64,000 bases of DNA from assembly GCF_002954775.1 (NCBI RefSeq), contig NZ_PJME01000008.1, positions 243,806 through 307,805 on the forward strand. Direction: 5' to 3'. Shown here in pieces: positions 45,972-53,321 of this stretch (the first letter of the stretch is position 1; the number at the start of each line of letters is the position of its first letter). The notes beneath the pieces are model-generated. The model was given only the letters and a program-made list of their open reading frames with translations, was not told where the DNA came from and ran no database searches. The position numbers were made by a program, and so were the translations under genes. The DNA comes from Streptomyces geranii. GTDB lineage: Bacteria; Actinomycetota; Actinomycetes; Streptomycetales; Streptomycetaceae.

Positions 45972-46702
45972 CCCAACCCACCACCATCCGACGAACCCCC
46001 GGCTCACGGCCGCGTCTGCTGGACGTGTTCTCCTGCGCCGGCGGCGCCGCAACCGGCTACCAGCGAGCAGGGTTCGACGTCGACGGCTGCGACATCGCCC
46101 ACCGCCCGAACTACCCCTTCCCCTACCACCACGGCGACGCCCTCACCTACCTCGCCCACCTGATCGCCACGGGCGAGATCCGCCGGTACGCGTTCGTGCA
46201 CGCGTACCCGCCGTGCCAGGCCGGATGCGCGCTGACCGTGGGCACCAACGCCTCCCAGGGGTGGGGCGGCACGCACGTCGACCTGGTCGCCCCGACGCGC
46301 GTTCTCCTCGAACGGACCGGGCTGCCCTACGTCATCGAGCAACCCAACGGCCGCGCCGAGATCCGCAAAGACCTCACCCTGTGCGGGGAGATGTTCGGAC
46401 TCGGAGTCATCCGTCACCGCAACTTCGAGTTGGGCGGCTGGACCGCCGCACAGCCGGCGCACGTCCCCCACCGGGGCCGCGTACGCGGCTGGCGACACGG
46501 TGAGTACTTCGACGGCCCGTACGTCGCCGCGTACGGCAACGGCGGCGGCAAACCCACCGTCCCGGAGCTACAGGCCGCCATGGGGATCACGTGGACCGAC
46601 GTGCGGGAGGAACTCACCGAAGCCATCCCACCCGCCTACACCGAGTTCATCGGCCGCGCCTACCTCATTACCGCAGTGCTGGACGGGAGGGCCGCCGCAT
46701 GA
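45968..46702 (+). CDS. Cytosine-C5 DNA methyltransferase-like protein (actinophage type)
   Basis: 244 aa. SAM-binding motif I is LLDVFSCAGGAATGYQRAG, the catalytic motif IV is AYPPCQ with the Cys nucleophile, and motif VI is VIEQPNG (IEQP instead of the usual ENV). The target-recognition part is very short, as in phage enzymes of this size. A small DNA methylase could protect incoming element DNA. The N-terminal decapeptide MTQPTTIRR almost repeats that of the upstream DpdA-like protein (MTQPTPIRR). Coupled to both neighbours by ATGA overlaps. Confidence 0.78.
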   Translation: MTQPTTIRRTPGSRPRLLDVFSCAGGAATGYQRAGFDVDGCDIAHRPNYPFPYHHGDALTYLAHLIATGEIRRYAFVHAYPPCQAGCALTVGTNASQGWGGTHVDLVAPTRVLLERTGLPYVIEQPNGRAEIRKDLTLCGEMFGLGVIRHRNFELGGWTAAQPAHVPHRGRVRGWRHGEYFDGPYVAAYGNGGGKPTVPELQAAMGITWTDVREELTEAIPPAYTEFIGRAYLITAVLDGRAAA

Positions 46703-47538
46703 GCGACCACCTGCGGACCGCGCTCAGTCTGGCGGCGGCCGGTGTGCCGCCGCTGCCGCTGCGGGCGGGGAAGGTGCCGTTCGGCAACTGCCGCACCTGC
46801 GCGAACAACGCGTGCGGCGGACGGCCGAACATGAAAACCCCCGGCCCCTGTCACTGCCCGGCGCCCTGCCACGCGTGGGCCGCCGCCACCACCGACCCGG
46901 ACGTCCTCAACTCGCCTGCGTGGGCGCGGGCGTGGCGCGAGGCGGCGGCGGTGGCCTACCACCCCGGCGGCGCCGGCCTCACCATCGTCGACCTCGACAA
47001 CGAGGACGCCATCACGTGGGCCCGTACGACCCTGCCCGCCACCCTGACCGTACCGACCACCCGGGGCGAGCACTGGCTCTACCAGGGCGCCATGCGATCC
47101 GCCAACGCCGTACGGCCCGGTGTCGACATCAAGTCCCTTATGGCGTACGCCCGTTGGCTCGGATGGGGCAGCGGCGCCATGGCCGCCCTCCCGGACGCTG
47201 TGCGCGCTCTGGCACTAACGGATCCCCCTCCCGCCCGTTGGACGCCACAGACCCTCTCAGCGCCCCTGGGAGGCCAGGGCGGGGTGTGTCGTCACCGCTC
47301 GCCCGTGTTCCTGGACCGGGGCATCGCCATGGCCGTACAGAGCATCACCGGCGCCCGTGAGGCGGTGCACGCGACCGTCTACCGGACGTTCCTCGCCGTG
47401 CTGTCCACGCACGGCCGGTGCGGCTGCCTCACCCACACGCACGTCGCCCGGCTGTTCACCGCAGCGCAGGCCAAGGGCGAAACTTCCCGGCACTGCACGG
47501 ACGCGTGGACCAATGCCCTCACCACGTTGGGACTGTGA
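46699..47538 (+). CDS. Bifunctional primase/polymerase (prim-pol)
   Basis: 279 aa replication protein. The prim-pol catalytic signature is visible: acidic residues in LTIVDLDNEDA (~91-101), the His of TTRGEHWLY and VDIKS after it. The N-terminus begins ALSLAAAGVPPLPLRAGK, usual for this family, and two CxxC-type segments (CRTCANNAC, CHCPAPC) sit before the core. AICEs use such enzymes to start replication after excision. ATGA overlap with the methyltransferase. The next gene, an ATPase, is its natural partner. Confidence 0.82.
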   Translation: MSDHLRTALSLAAAGVPPLPLRAGKVPFGNCRTCANNACGGRPNMKTPGPCHCPAPCHAWAAATTDPDVLNSPAWARAWREAAAVAYHPGGAGLTIVDLDNEDAITWARTTLPATLTVPTTRGEHWLYQGAMRSANAVRPGVDIKSLMAYARWLGWGSGAMAALPDAVRALALTDPPPARWTPQTLSAPLGGQGGVCRHRSPVFLDRGIAMAVQSITGAREAVHATVYRTFLAVLSTHGRCGCLTHTHVARLFTAAQAKGETSRHCTDAWTNALTTLGL

Positions 47539-47540
47539 CC

Positions 47541-49016
47541 ATGGCTGACGAAGAGAAGAACCCCGCCCGCCAGATCATCACCGACTACGCGCAATCCCAC
47601 TTCCGCTACTTCCGCACCCCGGACGGAACCGTCTACGCACAGAAGAACGGCCAGCCCATCGCCCGCCCGATCCGCTCCCAGGGCACCACCGGCAGCCACC
47701 GCCAGGAACTCATGGTCGGCCTCTACCGCGACGGACGCGGCGCCTTCAACGGGTCGGCCCTGAAAGAGGCGCTGGACCTGATCGAAGCCCTCGCACTGAC
47801 CGAGGACGTACAGCCCGTACACATCCGCGTCGCCCCCGGATACGAAGGCGCAACCTGGCTTGACCTAGGACGCGACGACGGACGGTCCGTGCGCATCCAC
47901 CCCACCGGATGGGACATCCTCACCCCCGACCCCCGCGAGGTCTGCTGGCGGCGCACCCAGCTCACCGGCGAACTCCCCCTGCCCGTCAAGGACACCAACG
48001 GCAAGGGCATCGACCTGCTCATGCGGCTGTGCAACTTCGCCGGCGCGGAGAACGAGTGCCTGGCCATCGCCTGGCTGATCGGCTGCCTCGGACCGTCCGT
48101 CCCGGTCCCCGCCCCGTTCCTCACCGGCCCGCAGGGCGCGGGCAAGTCCACCGGCGGACGCATGCTGGTCCGGATCATCGAGGGCATGAGCGGGGACCTG
48201 CGCCGCGCCCCCAAGGATGAGGAGAACCTGATCGCGGCCGTCGCGGCGGGATGGGTCACCGCACTGGACAACCTCTCCCACATGTCACCGGACCTGTCCG
48301 ACGCGATGTGCTGCATCGTCACCGGAGCCGAAAGCGTCAAACGCGCCCTGTTCACCGACGGGGACGTCTTCCGCGTCGGCTACCGCCGCCCCCTGCTCCT
48401 CACCGGCATCGACGTCGGCGTCATCCGGCCCGACCTCGCCGAACGCCTGCTCCCGCTCCGCTTGGAGCGACCCCGCGTGCGGCGCACCGAGGCCGAACTG
48501 TGGGCGGAATACGCGGAAGTACTGCCCGTCGTGCTCGGGTCCCTACTCGACCTCACCGTCAGGGTGCGCGCAGCGCAGGCGGAGACCCCCACCGACCTGC
48601 GCATGGCCGACTTCGCCCACCTCTGCGCGCAACTCGATGCGGCCACCGGGCTCGGAGCGCTGGCCGCGTACCGGGCCCGGCTGGACGACCTCAACGACGA
48701 CGTCATCGAAGGCGACCTGCTGGCCCAGACCGTCCTCCGGCACGCCGACACCATCGAACCCGGCAGCGCGCAACGCATGACGTCCACCGAGTGGCTGGCC
48801 TGCCTCAGCCGCCTCTACGCCGGCGACGAACTGCGCGCCCTACCCAAAGGCTGGCCGACCACCGGCAAGGTGCTCTCCGACCGCCTCAAGCGCCTACAGC
48901 CCACCCTCGCCGCCCGGGGTGTACTCATCGACTCCGGCCGCACCAGCCAAGGCCGGTACCTCGAAATGACCCGCCCCGCCCCGGCACCCCCATTCGACCA
49001 ACCCCGGATGCACTGA
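47541..49016 (+). CDS. Helicase-like replication ATPase
   Basis: 491 aa. A P-loop GPQGAGKST occurs around residue 196-204, with a Walker B-like WVTALDNLSHM and an arginine-rich RLLPLRLERPRVRR after it, the layout of superfamily-3/AAA+ helicases that work with prim-pol enzymes. The ~180-residue N-terminal part is unassigned. ATG lies two bases after the prim-pol stop. A strong 21-bp hairpin follows and probably ends the operon. Confidence 0.78.
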   Translation: MADEEKNPARQIITDYAQSHFRYFRTPDGTVYAQKNGQPIARPIRSQGTTGSHRQELMVGLYRDGRGAFNGSALKEALDLIEALALTEDVQPVHIRVAPGYEGATWLDLGRDDGRSVRIHPTGWDILTPDPREVCWRRTQLTGELPLPVKDTNGKGIDLLMRLCNFAGAENECLAIAWLIGCLGPSVPVPAPFLTGPQGAGKSTGGRMLVRIIEGMSGDLRRAPKDEENLIAAVAAGWVTALDNLSHMSPDLSDAMCCIVTGAESVKRALFTDGDVFRVGYRRPLLLTGIDVGVIRPDLAERLLPLRLERPRVRRTEAELWAEYAEVLPVVLGSLLDLTVRVRAAQAETPTDLRMADFAHLCAQLDAATGLGALAAYRARLDDLNDDVIEGDLLAQTVLRHADTIEPGSAQRMTSTEWLACLSRLYAGDELRALPKGWPTTGKVLSDRLKRLQPTLAARGVLIDSGRTSQGRYLEMTRPAPAPPFDQPRMH

Positions 49017-49035
49017 CCGCCCTCCCCACCCTCAC

Positions 49036-49095
49036 CCGGACAAGCAAGAGGAGCACCAGTCGCCCCGACGACGCGTGCTCCTCTTGCTTGTCCGG
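49036..49095 (+). terminator. 21-bp perfect hairpin after the replication genes
   Basis: Arms 49,036-49,056 and 49,075-49,095 are exact reverse complements (21 bp) with an 18-base loop. Located 20 bases after the ATPase stop, so most likely a terminator separating replication genes from xis-int. Confidence 0.75.
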
Positions 49096-49205
49096 GGCGC
49101 AGCCCCGCCCCAAGGACGCGCCGCGAAGCGGCCCCTTCTTCGCGTTCCGAACAGCACCGCACCACACCAGAACACCCCCTCTCTTTGTCCTAAGAGGGAA
49201 GACCC

Positions 49206-49422
49206 TGCGTCATCCGCGTCAGGCGAGCCCGGAAACGGCACCTGACCTGCGGCTACAGGCATGCCGCAGACGGCCGCGCCTGCGTCATCCTGCGTCATCC
49301 GCGTCATGGGCCACGTCACGGATGACGCTGCCCATGACGCATCCATGACGCAGGCCCCACCCCTCGCGTCACCTAAAACCGCAGGTCAGAAGCTTGAATG
49401 ACGCTGCCGACGCAATGACGCA
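49206..49422. repeat. Cluster of TGCGTCAT octamers, iteron-like
   Basis: Exact TGCGTCAT or ATGACGCA starts at 49,206, 49,281, 49,291, 49,334, 49,345 and 49,415. One-mismatch forms start at 49,300, 49,322 and 49,398, and more distant relatives at 49,214 and 49,365. Spacing includes 10 and 11 bases, one helical turn. No gene lies in 49,017-49,496. The cluster sits between the replication and excision modules and could be the origin, an Xis binding array or an operator of xis. Confidence 0.7.
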
Positions 49423-49496
49423 GAAATCCACACCTCGGACAGACACGCGCATCCGCCACCTCCGCAAGGCCCCTGAGAAGCAAGGAGTCGTGCCCC

Positions 49497-49763
49497 GTGA
49501 CAGGCGACCAGACACGCAACCTCGCCCTAGTCCGTACCGAAGTCGAACTCTCAGAAGACGCTTTCGACCCCACCCTCCTCGCGGTGAGGGTGGAAGAGGC
49601 TGCCCGCCGTCTGAGCATCGGCCGAACCACGATGTACGCCCTCATTCGAGATGGCGCCGTGCAGACCGTGCCGATCGGTCGGTCCCGTCGAGTTCCCGTC
49701 CAAGCACTCAGCGACTACCTCGCTCAGCGCATGCAGTCCCGTCCCATAAACGCAGTCGCGTAA
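49497..49763 (+). CDS. xis: Excisionase (Xis), MerR/excisionase-type HTH
   Basis: 88 aa. Contains the excisionase-family winged HTH: AVRVEEAARRLSIGRTTMYALIRDG and VPIGRSRRVPVQALSDYLAQR. It would bend att DNA and steer the integrase toward excision. GTG at 49,497 has AAGGAG ten bases upstream. int starts eight bases after its stop. Confidence 0.88.
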   Translation: MTGDQTRNLALVRTEVELSEDAFDPTLLAVRVEEAARRLSIGRTTMYALIRDGAVQTVPIGRSRRVPVQALSDYLAQRMQSRPINAVA

Positions 49764-49771
49764 GGAGTCCC

Positions 49772-51031
49772 ATGGCCAAGCGCGCCAAGCGCCCCGATGG
49801 CGCATCGTCCATCTACTTCGGCAATGACGGTTACTGGCACGGCCGCGTCACGGTCGGCGTCTGCGATGACGGGAAGCCCGACCGGCGCCACGTCAGTAGC
49901 AAGGTCAGTGAAGCGGAGGTCATCAAGAAAGTCCGTGCGCTGGAGAAGCAGCGCGACGAGGGGAAGGTCCGTAAGCCCGGCCGGCCGTGGACCGTTCAGG
50001 CATGGCTGCTGCACTGGGTCGAGGAGATCGCCAAGCCGTCCGTACGGGAGAACACCTATGCCGGGTACGAGGTGGCCGTTCGGGTGCACTTGACTCCCGG
50101 GTTGGGTGCCCACCGGCTGGACAAGTTGGAGCCTGAGCACCTGGAACGCTTCTACACAAAGATGCAGGCCAACGGCAGCAAGGCTGCCACGGCTCACCAG
50201 GCGCACCGCACGATGCGTACGGCCCTGAACCATGCCCTTCGACGCGGCCATGTGACGCGGAACGTCGCGACGCTCGCAGTGCCTCCCAGGATCGAGGAAG
50301 AGGAGGTAGAGCCGTACGACATCGAGGAAGTGCAGCGTCTCCTCTCCGAAGCGGCCAAACTGCGCAACAGTGCCCGCTGGTCCATCGCTCTCGCCCTGGG
50401 ACTGCGGCAGGGCGAAGCTCTCGGACTGCGCTGGTCGGACGTCGACCTTCAGAACGGCATTCTCCGAGTCAGAAAGAACCGGCTGCGGCCGAAGTACCTG
50501 CACGGCTGCGGGGGAGAGTGCGGCCGAAAGCCCGGGTACTGCAAGCAGCGGGTCCGGAAGAACGAGGACACGGCCCCCACCAAATCGCGGGCCGGCCGCC
50601 GGGTAATCGGTGTGCCCGGCGAATTGGGCCGACTGCTGGAACTGCACCGCAAGGAGCAGGACCGGGAACGTCGCCTGGCCGCAGACGAGTGGCGCGAGAC
50701 CGGTTTCGTCTTCACCTCTCCCTTGGGTGAGCCGCTGGTGCCCAGCACGGACTACGACGCGTGGAAGCAACTCCTCACCGACGCCAAGGTGCGGGACGGC
50801 CGGTTGCACGACGCCCGGCACACCGCCGCCACGGTCCTGCTCATCCTCGGTGTTCCGGAACGGGTCGTCATGCAAATCATGGGGTGGTCGTCGACCGCGA
50901 TGGCTGCCCGCTACCAGCACGTGACGGGCGGGATCCTGGCCGACGTGGCGCAGCGGGTCGGCGGTCTCATCTGGGAGGTGGCCAAGGCTGCCGACGAGGG
51001 CGGCCCGAAGGGCTCCGCAGGGTCGCGTTGA
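49772..51031 (+). CDS. int: Tyrosine site-specific integrase
   Basis: 419 aa. N-terminal AP2-like arm-binding part (SIYFGNDGYWHGRVTVG), SAM-like core-binding domain (~70-165) and the catalytic domain with Arg in GLRQGEALGLRW, HxxR in LHDARHTAA and the Tyr nucleophile in MAARYQHV. A Cys-rich insert CGGECGRKPGYCKQR sits inside the catalytic domain, as in other Streptomyces integrases. It recombines attP with the 3' end of tRNA-Ser(GGA); the gene ends 80 bases from the tRNA. TAAGGAG precedes the ATG. Confidence 0.93.
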   Translation: MAKRAKRPDGASSIYFGNDGYWHGRVTVGVCDDGKPDRRHVSSKVSEAEVIKKVRALEKQRDEGKVRKPGRPWTVQAWLLHWVEEIAKPSVRENTYAGYEVAVRVHLTPGLGAHRLDKLEPEHLERFYTKMQANGSKAATAHQAHRTMRTALNHALRRGHVTRNVATLAVPPRIEEEEVEPYDIEEVQRLLSEAAKLRNSARWSIALALGLRQGEALGLRWSDVDLQNGILRVRKNRLRPKYLHGCGGECGRKPGYCKQRVRKNEDTAPTKSRAGRRVIGVPGELGRLLELHRKEQDRERRLAADEWRETGFVFTSPLGEPLVPSTDYDAWKQLLTDAKVRDGRLHDARHTAATVLLILGVPERVVMQIMGWSSTAMAARYQHVTGGILADVAQRVGGLIWEVAKAADEGGPKGSAGSR

Positions 51032-51053
51032 GACTGTAGATGAGACTGCAACC

Positions 51054-51091
51054 GTCGAAGGGCCCCACCGCGAACGGTGGGGCCCTTCGAC
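51054..51091 (-). terminator. Element-borne terminator hairpin now downstream of tRNA-Ser
   Basis: Perfect 17-bp stem (51,054-51,070 with 51,075-51,091) and CGAA loop. Compared with the host copy at 32,779-32,822 the stem top differs on both arms in a compensating way. It serves the tRNA from one side and int from the other. Confidence 0.8.
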
Positions 51092-51166
51092 ATCGTGCCC
51101 GGTGAGGCACTGGCGGAGGATACGAGATTCGAACTCGTGAGGGGTTGCCCCCAACACGCTTTCCAA
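51079..51166 (-). repeat. attR: 88-bp direct repeat within the intact tRNA-Ser gene
   Basis: Identical to 32,807-32,894. This copy supplies the 3' half of the functional tRNA; the bases after 51,166 differ from attL. Confidence 0.93.
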
Positions 51167-51198
51167 GCGTGCGCCCTAGGCCACTAGGCGAATCCTCC
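51111..51198 (-). tRNA. tRNA-Ser(GGA)
   Basis: 88-nt type II tRNA with CCA encoded. Acceptor GGAGGAT pairs with ATCCTCC, the anticodon loop is CTTGGAAAG-like with anticodon GGA, a long variable arm (TTGGGGGCAACCCC) and the T-loop TTCGAAT are present. Its 3' half is the integration site of the element. Confidence 0.95.
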
Positions 51199-51269
51199 GC
51201 CGGGAACATTACATGACCTGAGGGGGTGGTTGCGAACTCGTTCGGGCCCTCCGCGATCAGGTACGCTGG

Positions 51270-51362
51270 GCCTCAGCCCCTCACGCGGCGCTATCTGACT
51301 GAACTCCCCCAGGGCCGGAAGGCAGCAAGGGTAGGTTGGCTCTGGCGGGTGCGTGGGGGGTC
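51270..51362 (+). ncRNA. ffs: Signal recognition particle RNA (4.5S type)
   Basis: The conserved SRP hairpin core AGGGCCGGAAGGCAGCAAGG is at 51,311-51,330, with GGAA tetraloop and the asymmetric loop that binds Ffh. The outer strands CCCCUCACGC and GCGUGGGG pair. Ends are approximate. Position upstream of dnaX is usual in actinobacteria. It is overlapped antisense by the last 28 codons of the next gene. Confidence 0.88.
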
Positions 51363-53023
51363 TTCTGTTTGGCCGCGGTCGGGCACGGGACCGGCGCGGC
51401 GGGAGCCGTCGTCAGGGTGCGGCTGTGGGCGTGCAGGAAGACGCGTTCGTCGATGTACACCGCCAGGAAGAAGACCAGCGCCACGCCCAGGCCGATCACC
51501 GACGGGTGATGGCCCGTGGTCGGAGCCAGTACCGCAGTCATCGCGAGCCACAGGAACACGTTCGGTGTGTTCTGGGTGATGAACATGTCCCGCCCGAGAC
51601 CCGCGCCGTGCGGGCGTACCCGCAGGAACAGCGTCGTCAGCAGGCGCAGGGCCGCCAGTGCCGCACCCGTGACCGTCATCGTCAGGAGCAGCCGTGCCGC
51701 AAGGCCCGCCGTGTCCGGGCCGGTCAGGCCCACCGGTGGGGTGAGGGCGAACGTCGCCACCGCCGCCAGGGGGACCAGGGCGAGGCCGCCGAGCCAGTTC
51801 CAGTTGGTGCTCAGGGCGCCCGCGCGGATGGGGTCGCGGTGGCGGAGGGTCTGGGCGGCGACGCCGGGGAGGGCGAGGGCGGCGACCAGGACCACCGCGT
51901 ACGTCAGGAGCGCCGGGCCCAGTGCCGCCAGCGTGTGCGCGGCGTGCGTGCCGGGGAGGGCGAGCGGGAGCGCCAGTCCGGCCAGCAGCAGGGCCGGGAG
52001 GGCCAGCGAGGCGGCCACTGTGTGCCGTATCGCGAAGAAGTAGTCGCCGCCCCAGAGGAGCGACAGCGTCGGCGCCATCAGGGCCGGGGGCAGGAGCAGG
52101 AACAGGCCCGCGAGCTGGAGGGGGAGCGCGTGGGTCGTCCAGAGGAGGGCCAGGCCCAGGGCCAGGCGCGGTAGGAGCAGCGGCCACGCGGTGCGCAGGC
52201 TCGCGACCGGGCCGCGCAGGGCCGGCGGTGCGACGCGCAGCATCGCGAAGAACGAGCCTATGGAGAGGAGGACGGTCAGGGTGAGGGTGAAGGCCCACGG
52301 GGGGACGCGTACGCCCAGGAGCAGTTGGGCGGCGACCCCGGCCGTCGCCGCTCCGGCCACCAGCAGGGGCAGTCTGATCTCGACGATCTCGCCCAGGTCG
52401 TTGAGCAGCCCGGCCGCCGCCGGGGCCGCGACCGCGCGGCGCAGGTCCTGTTCGGAGAGCGGGCGGGCGTTGGGGATCTTGAGATCGCGGTACGCGGACG
52501 GGTCCGCGTCGGCGACCACCAGCGCGAACATCTCCACGATGTACTTGTGAGCGACGACCAGAACCGTACGTCCCGCGCGCGAGGCGGGCAGCAGTACGTC
52601 GCGGTGGTACGCGGCGACCCGGTCGTACATCTCCCGCCAGCTCTCTCCGCCGGGCGGCGTGCCGGTCGGGGAGTGGAACGCCTCGGTGTAGCCGGAGAAG
52701 CCGATCGACTTCTTCACCAGGCTCTTGTTGCGCCCGCTGTAGCTGCCGAAGTCGCGTTCCACGAGCGCCTCCTCGGACGTGATCAGGGCCGGTCTCGCGG
52801 GAAGGCGGTCGATGATCATCCAGGCGGTCTCGCGGGCGCGGCGCAGGGTGGACATGTGCACCTCGTCGATGCGTACGCCGGACTCGACCAGCGCGGCGAC
52901 GCGTTCGGCCGTCTGTTCGGCCTGTTTGATGCCGAGGTCGGTGAGGGGGGAGTCCAGCCGTCCAGCGAATCGGTTCTGCTCATTGGCGCCCGATTCGCCG
53001 TGGCGGATGAAGTAGAGCGGCAT
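51281..53023 (-). CDS. Histidine phosphatase domain fused to a polytopic membrane domain
   Basis: 580 aa. Residues 1-215 are a histidine phosphatase (phosphoglycerate mutase-like): FIRHGES (catalytic His), STLRRARETAW, ERDFGSYSG and VVAHKY. From ~225 about nine or ten hydrophobic helices follow, a rare combination. The membrane part has no transporter motif I know (LLWGGDYFFAIRHT, IYIDERVFL-like end). Because the enzymatic domain should be cytosolic, it may process a phosphorylated metabolite or lipid at the membrane. ATG at 53,023 has GAGGAA upstream; a Pro-rich in-frame extension to 53,158 is unlikely. Its 3' end lies within ffs, opposite strand. Confidence 0.8.
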   Translation of the reverse strand: MPLYFIRHGESGANEQNRFAGRLDSPLTDLGIKQAEQTAERVAALVESGVRIDEVHMSTLRRARETAWMIIDRLPARPALITSEEALVERDFGSYSGRNKSLVKKSIGFSGYTEAFHSPTGTPPGGESWREMYDRVAAYHRDVLLPASRAGRTVLVVAHKYIVEMFALVVADADPSAYRDLKIPNARPLSEQDLRRAVAAPAAAGLLNDLGEIVEIRLPLLVAGAATAGVAAQLLLGVRVPPWAFTLTLTVLLSIGSFFAMLRVAPPALRGPVASLRTAWPLLLPRLALGLALLWTTHALPLQLAGLFLLLPPALMAPTLSLLWGGDYFFAIRHTVAASLALPALLLAGLALPLALPGTHAAHTLAALGPALLTYAVVLVAALALPGVAAQTLRHRDPIRAGALSTNWNWLGGLALVPLAAVATFALTPPVGLTGPDTAGLAARLLLTMTVTGAALAALRLLTTLFLRVRPHGAGLGRDMFITQNTPNVFLWLAMTAVLAPTTGHHPSVIGLGVALVFFLAVYIDERVFLHAHSRTLTTAPAAPVPCPTAAKQKTPHAPARANLPLLPSGPGGVQSDSAA

Positions 53024-53321
53024 GTGGTCGTTCCTCAGGGGTGGGGGTGAGGGTGGGGGTGAGGGTGGGCCAAGAGGGAGCAGAGGGGGTGGTGGGGGTG
53101 TTGGGGAGCGCTCCCACTCTTGAGCTTTCAAGTTGATGGTGGGTTCTTTGTGTTTCATGTGAAATGCGCCAAGGGGAACTTTTGGGGACTCTTTGCCGTC
53201 AGGAGAGGCGGTGGCGGAGGCAGCGGGGCGGCCGTGGCGCAGGGCGCTGGGTGCCCGGTATGCGAGGGGTGAGCCGGGCGGGCGGGGCCGACTGTCAGTG
53301 GGGCCCGATATCGTCGTATGC
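53024..53321. promoter_or_regulatory. Divergent promoter region upstream of dnaX
   Basis: 298 bases between divergent genes, with a GGGTGAGGGTGG repeat near 53,040-53,070 and an AT-rich patch at 53,125-53,165 where promoters are likely. No operator recognised. Confidence 0.4.

Larger units (their letters stand above)
32807..51166. mobile_element. Integrated AICE-type element at tRNA-Ser(GGA)
   Basis: An 18.4-kb element between 88-bp direct repeats. It has all modules of actinomycete integrative and conjugative elements: int and xis next to the tRNA, a prim-pol and ATPase for replication, a single FtsK/TraB-type translocase with clt-like repeats, Spd-type membrane proteins, and regulators. 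Cargo includes a KAP NTPase, a DpdA-like protein with a C5-methyltransferase-like protein, and a Pycsar-effector-like protein. All modules look intact, so it may still excise and transfer. The left 5 kb, especially the NTPase gene, is lower in GC than the rest and was probably acquired separately. Confidence 0.93.

Noticed and set aside
49394..49771. N-terminal extension of the integrase frame
   Set aside because: It overlaps xis in another frame, is Arg/Pro-rich and unlike integrases; TAAGGAG supports ATG 49,772.
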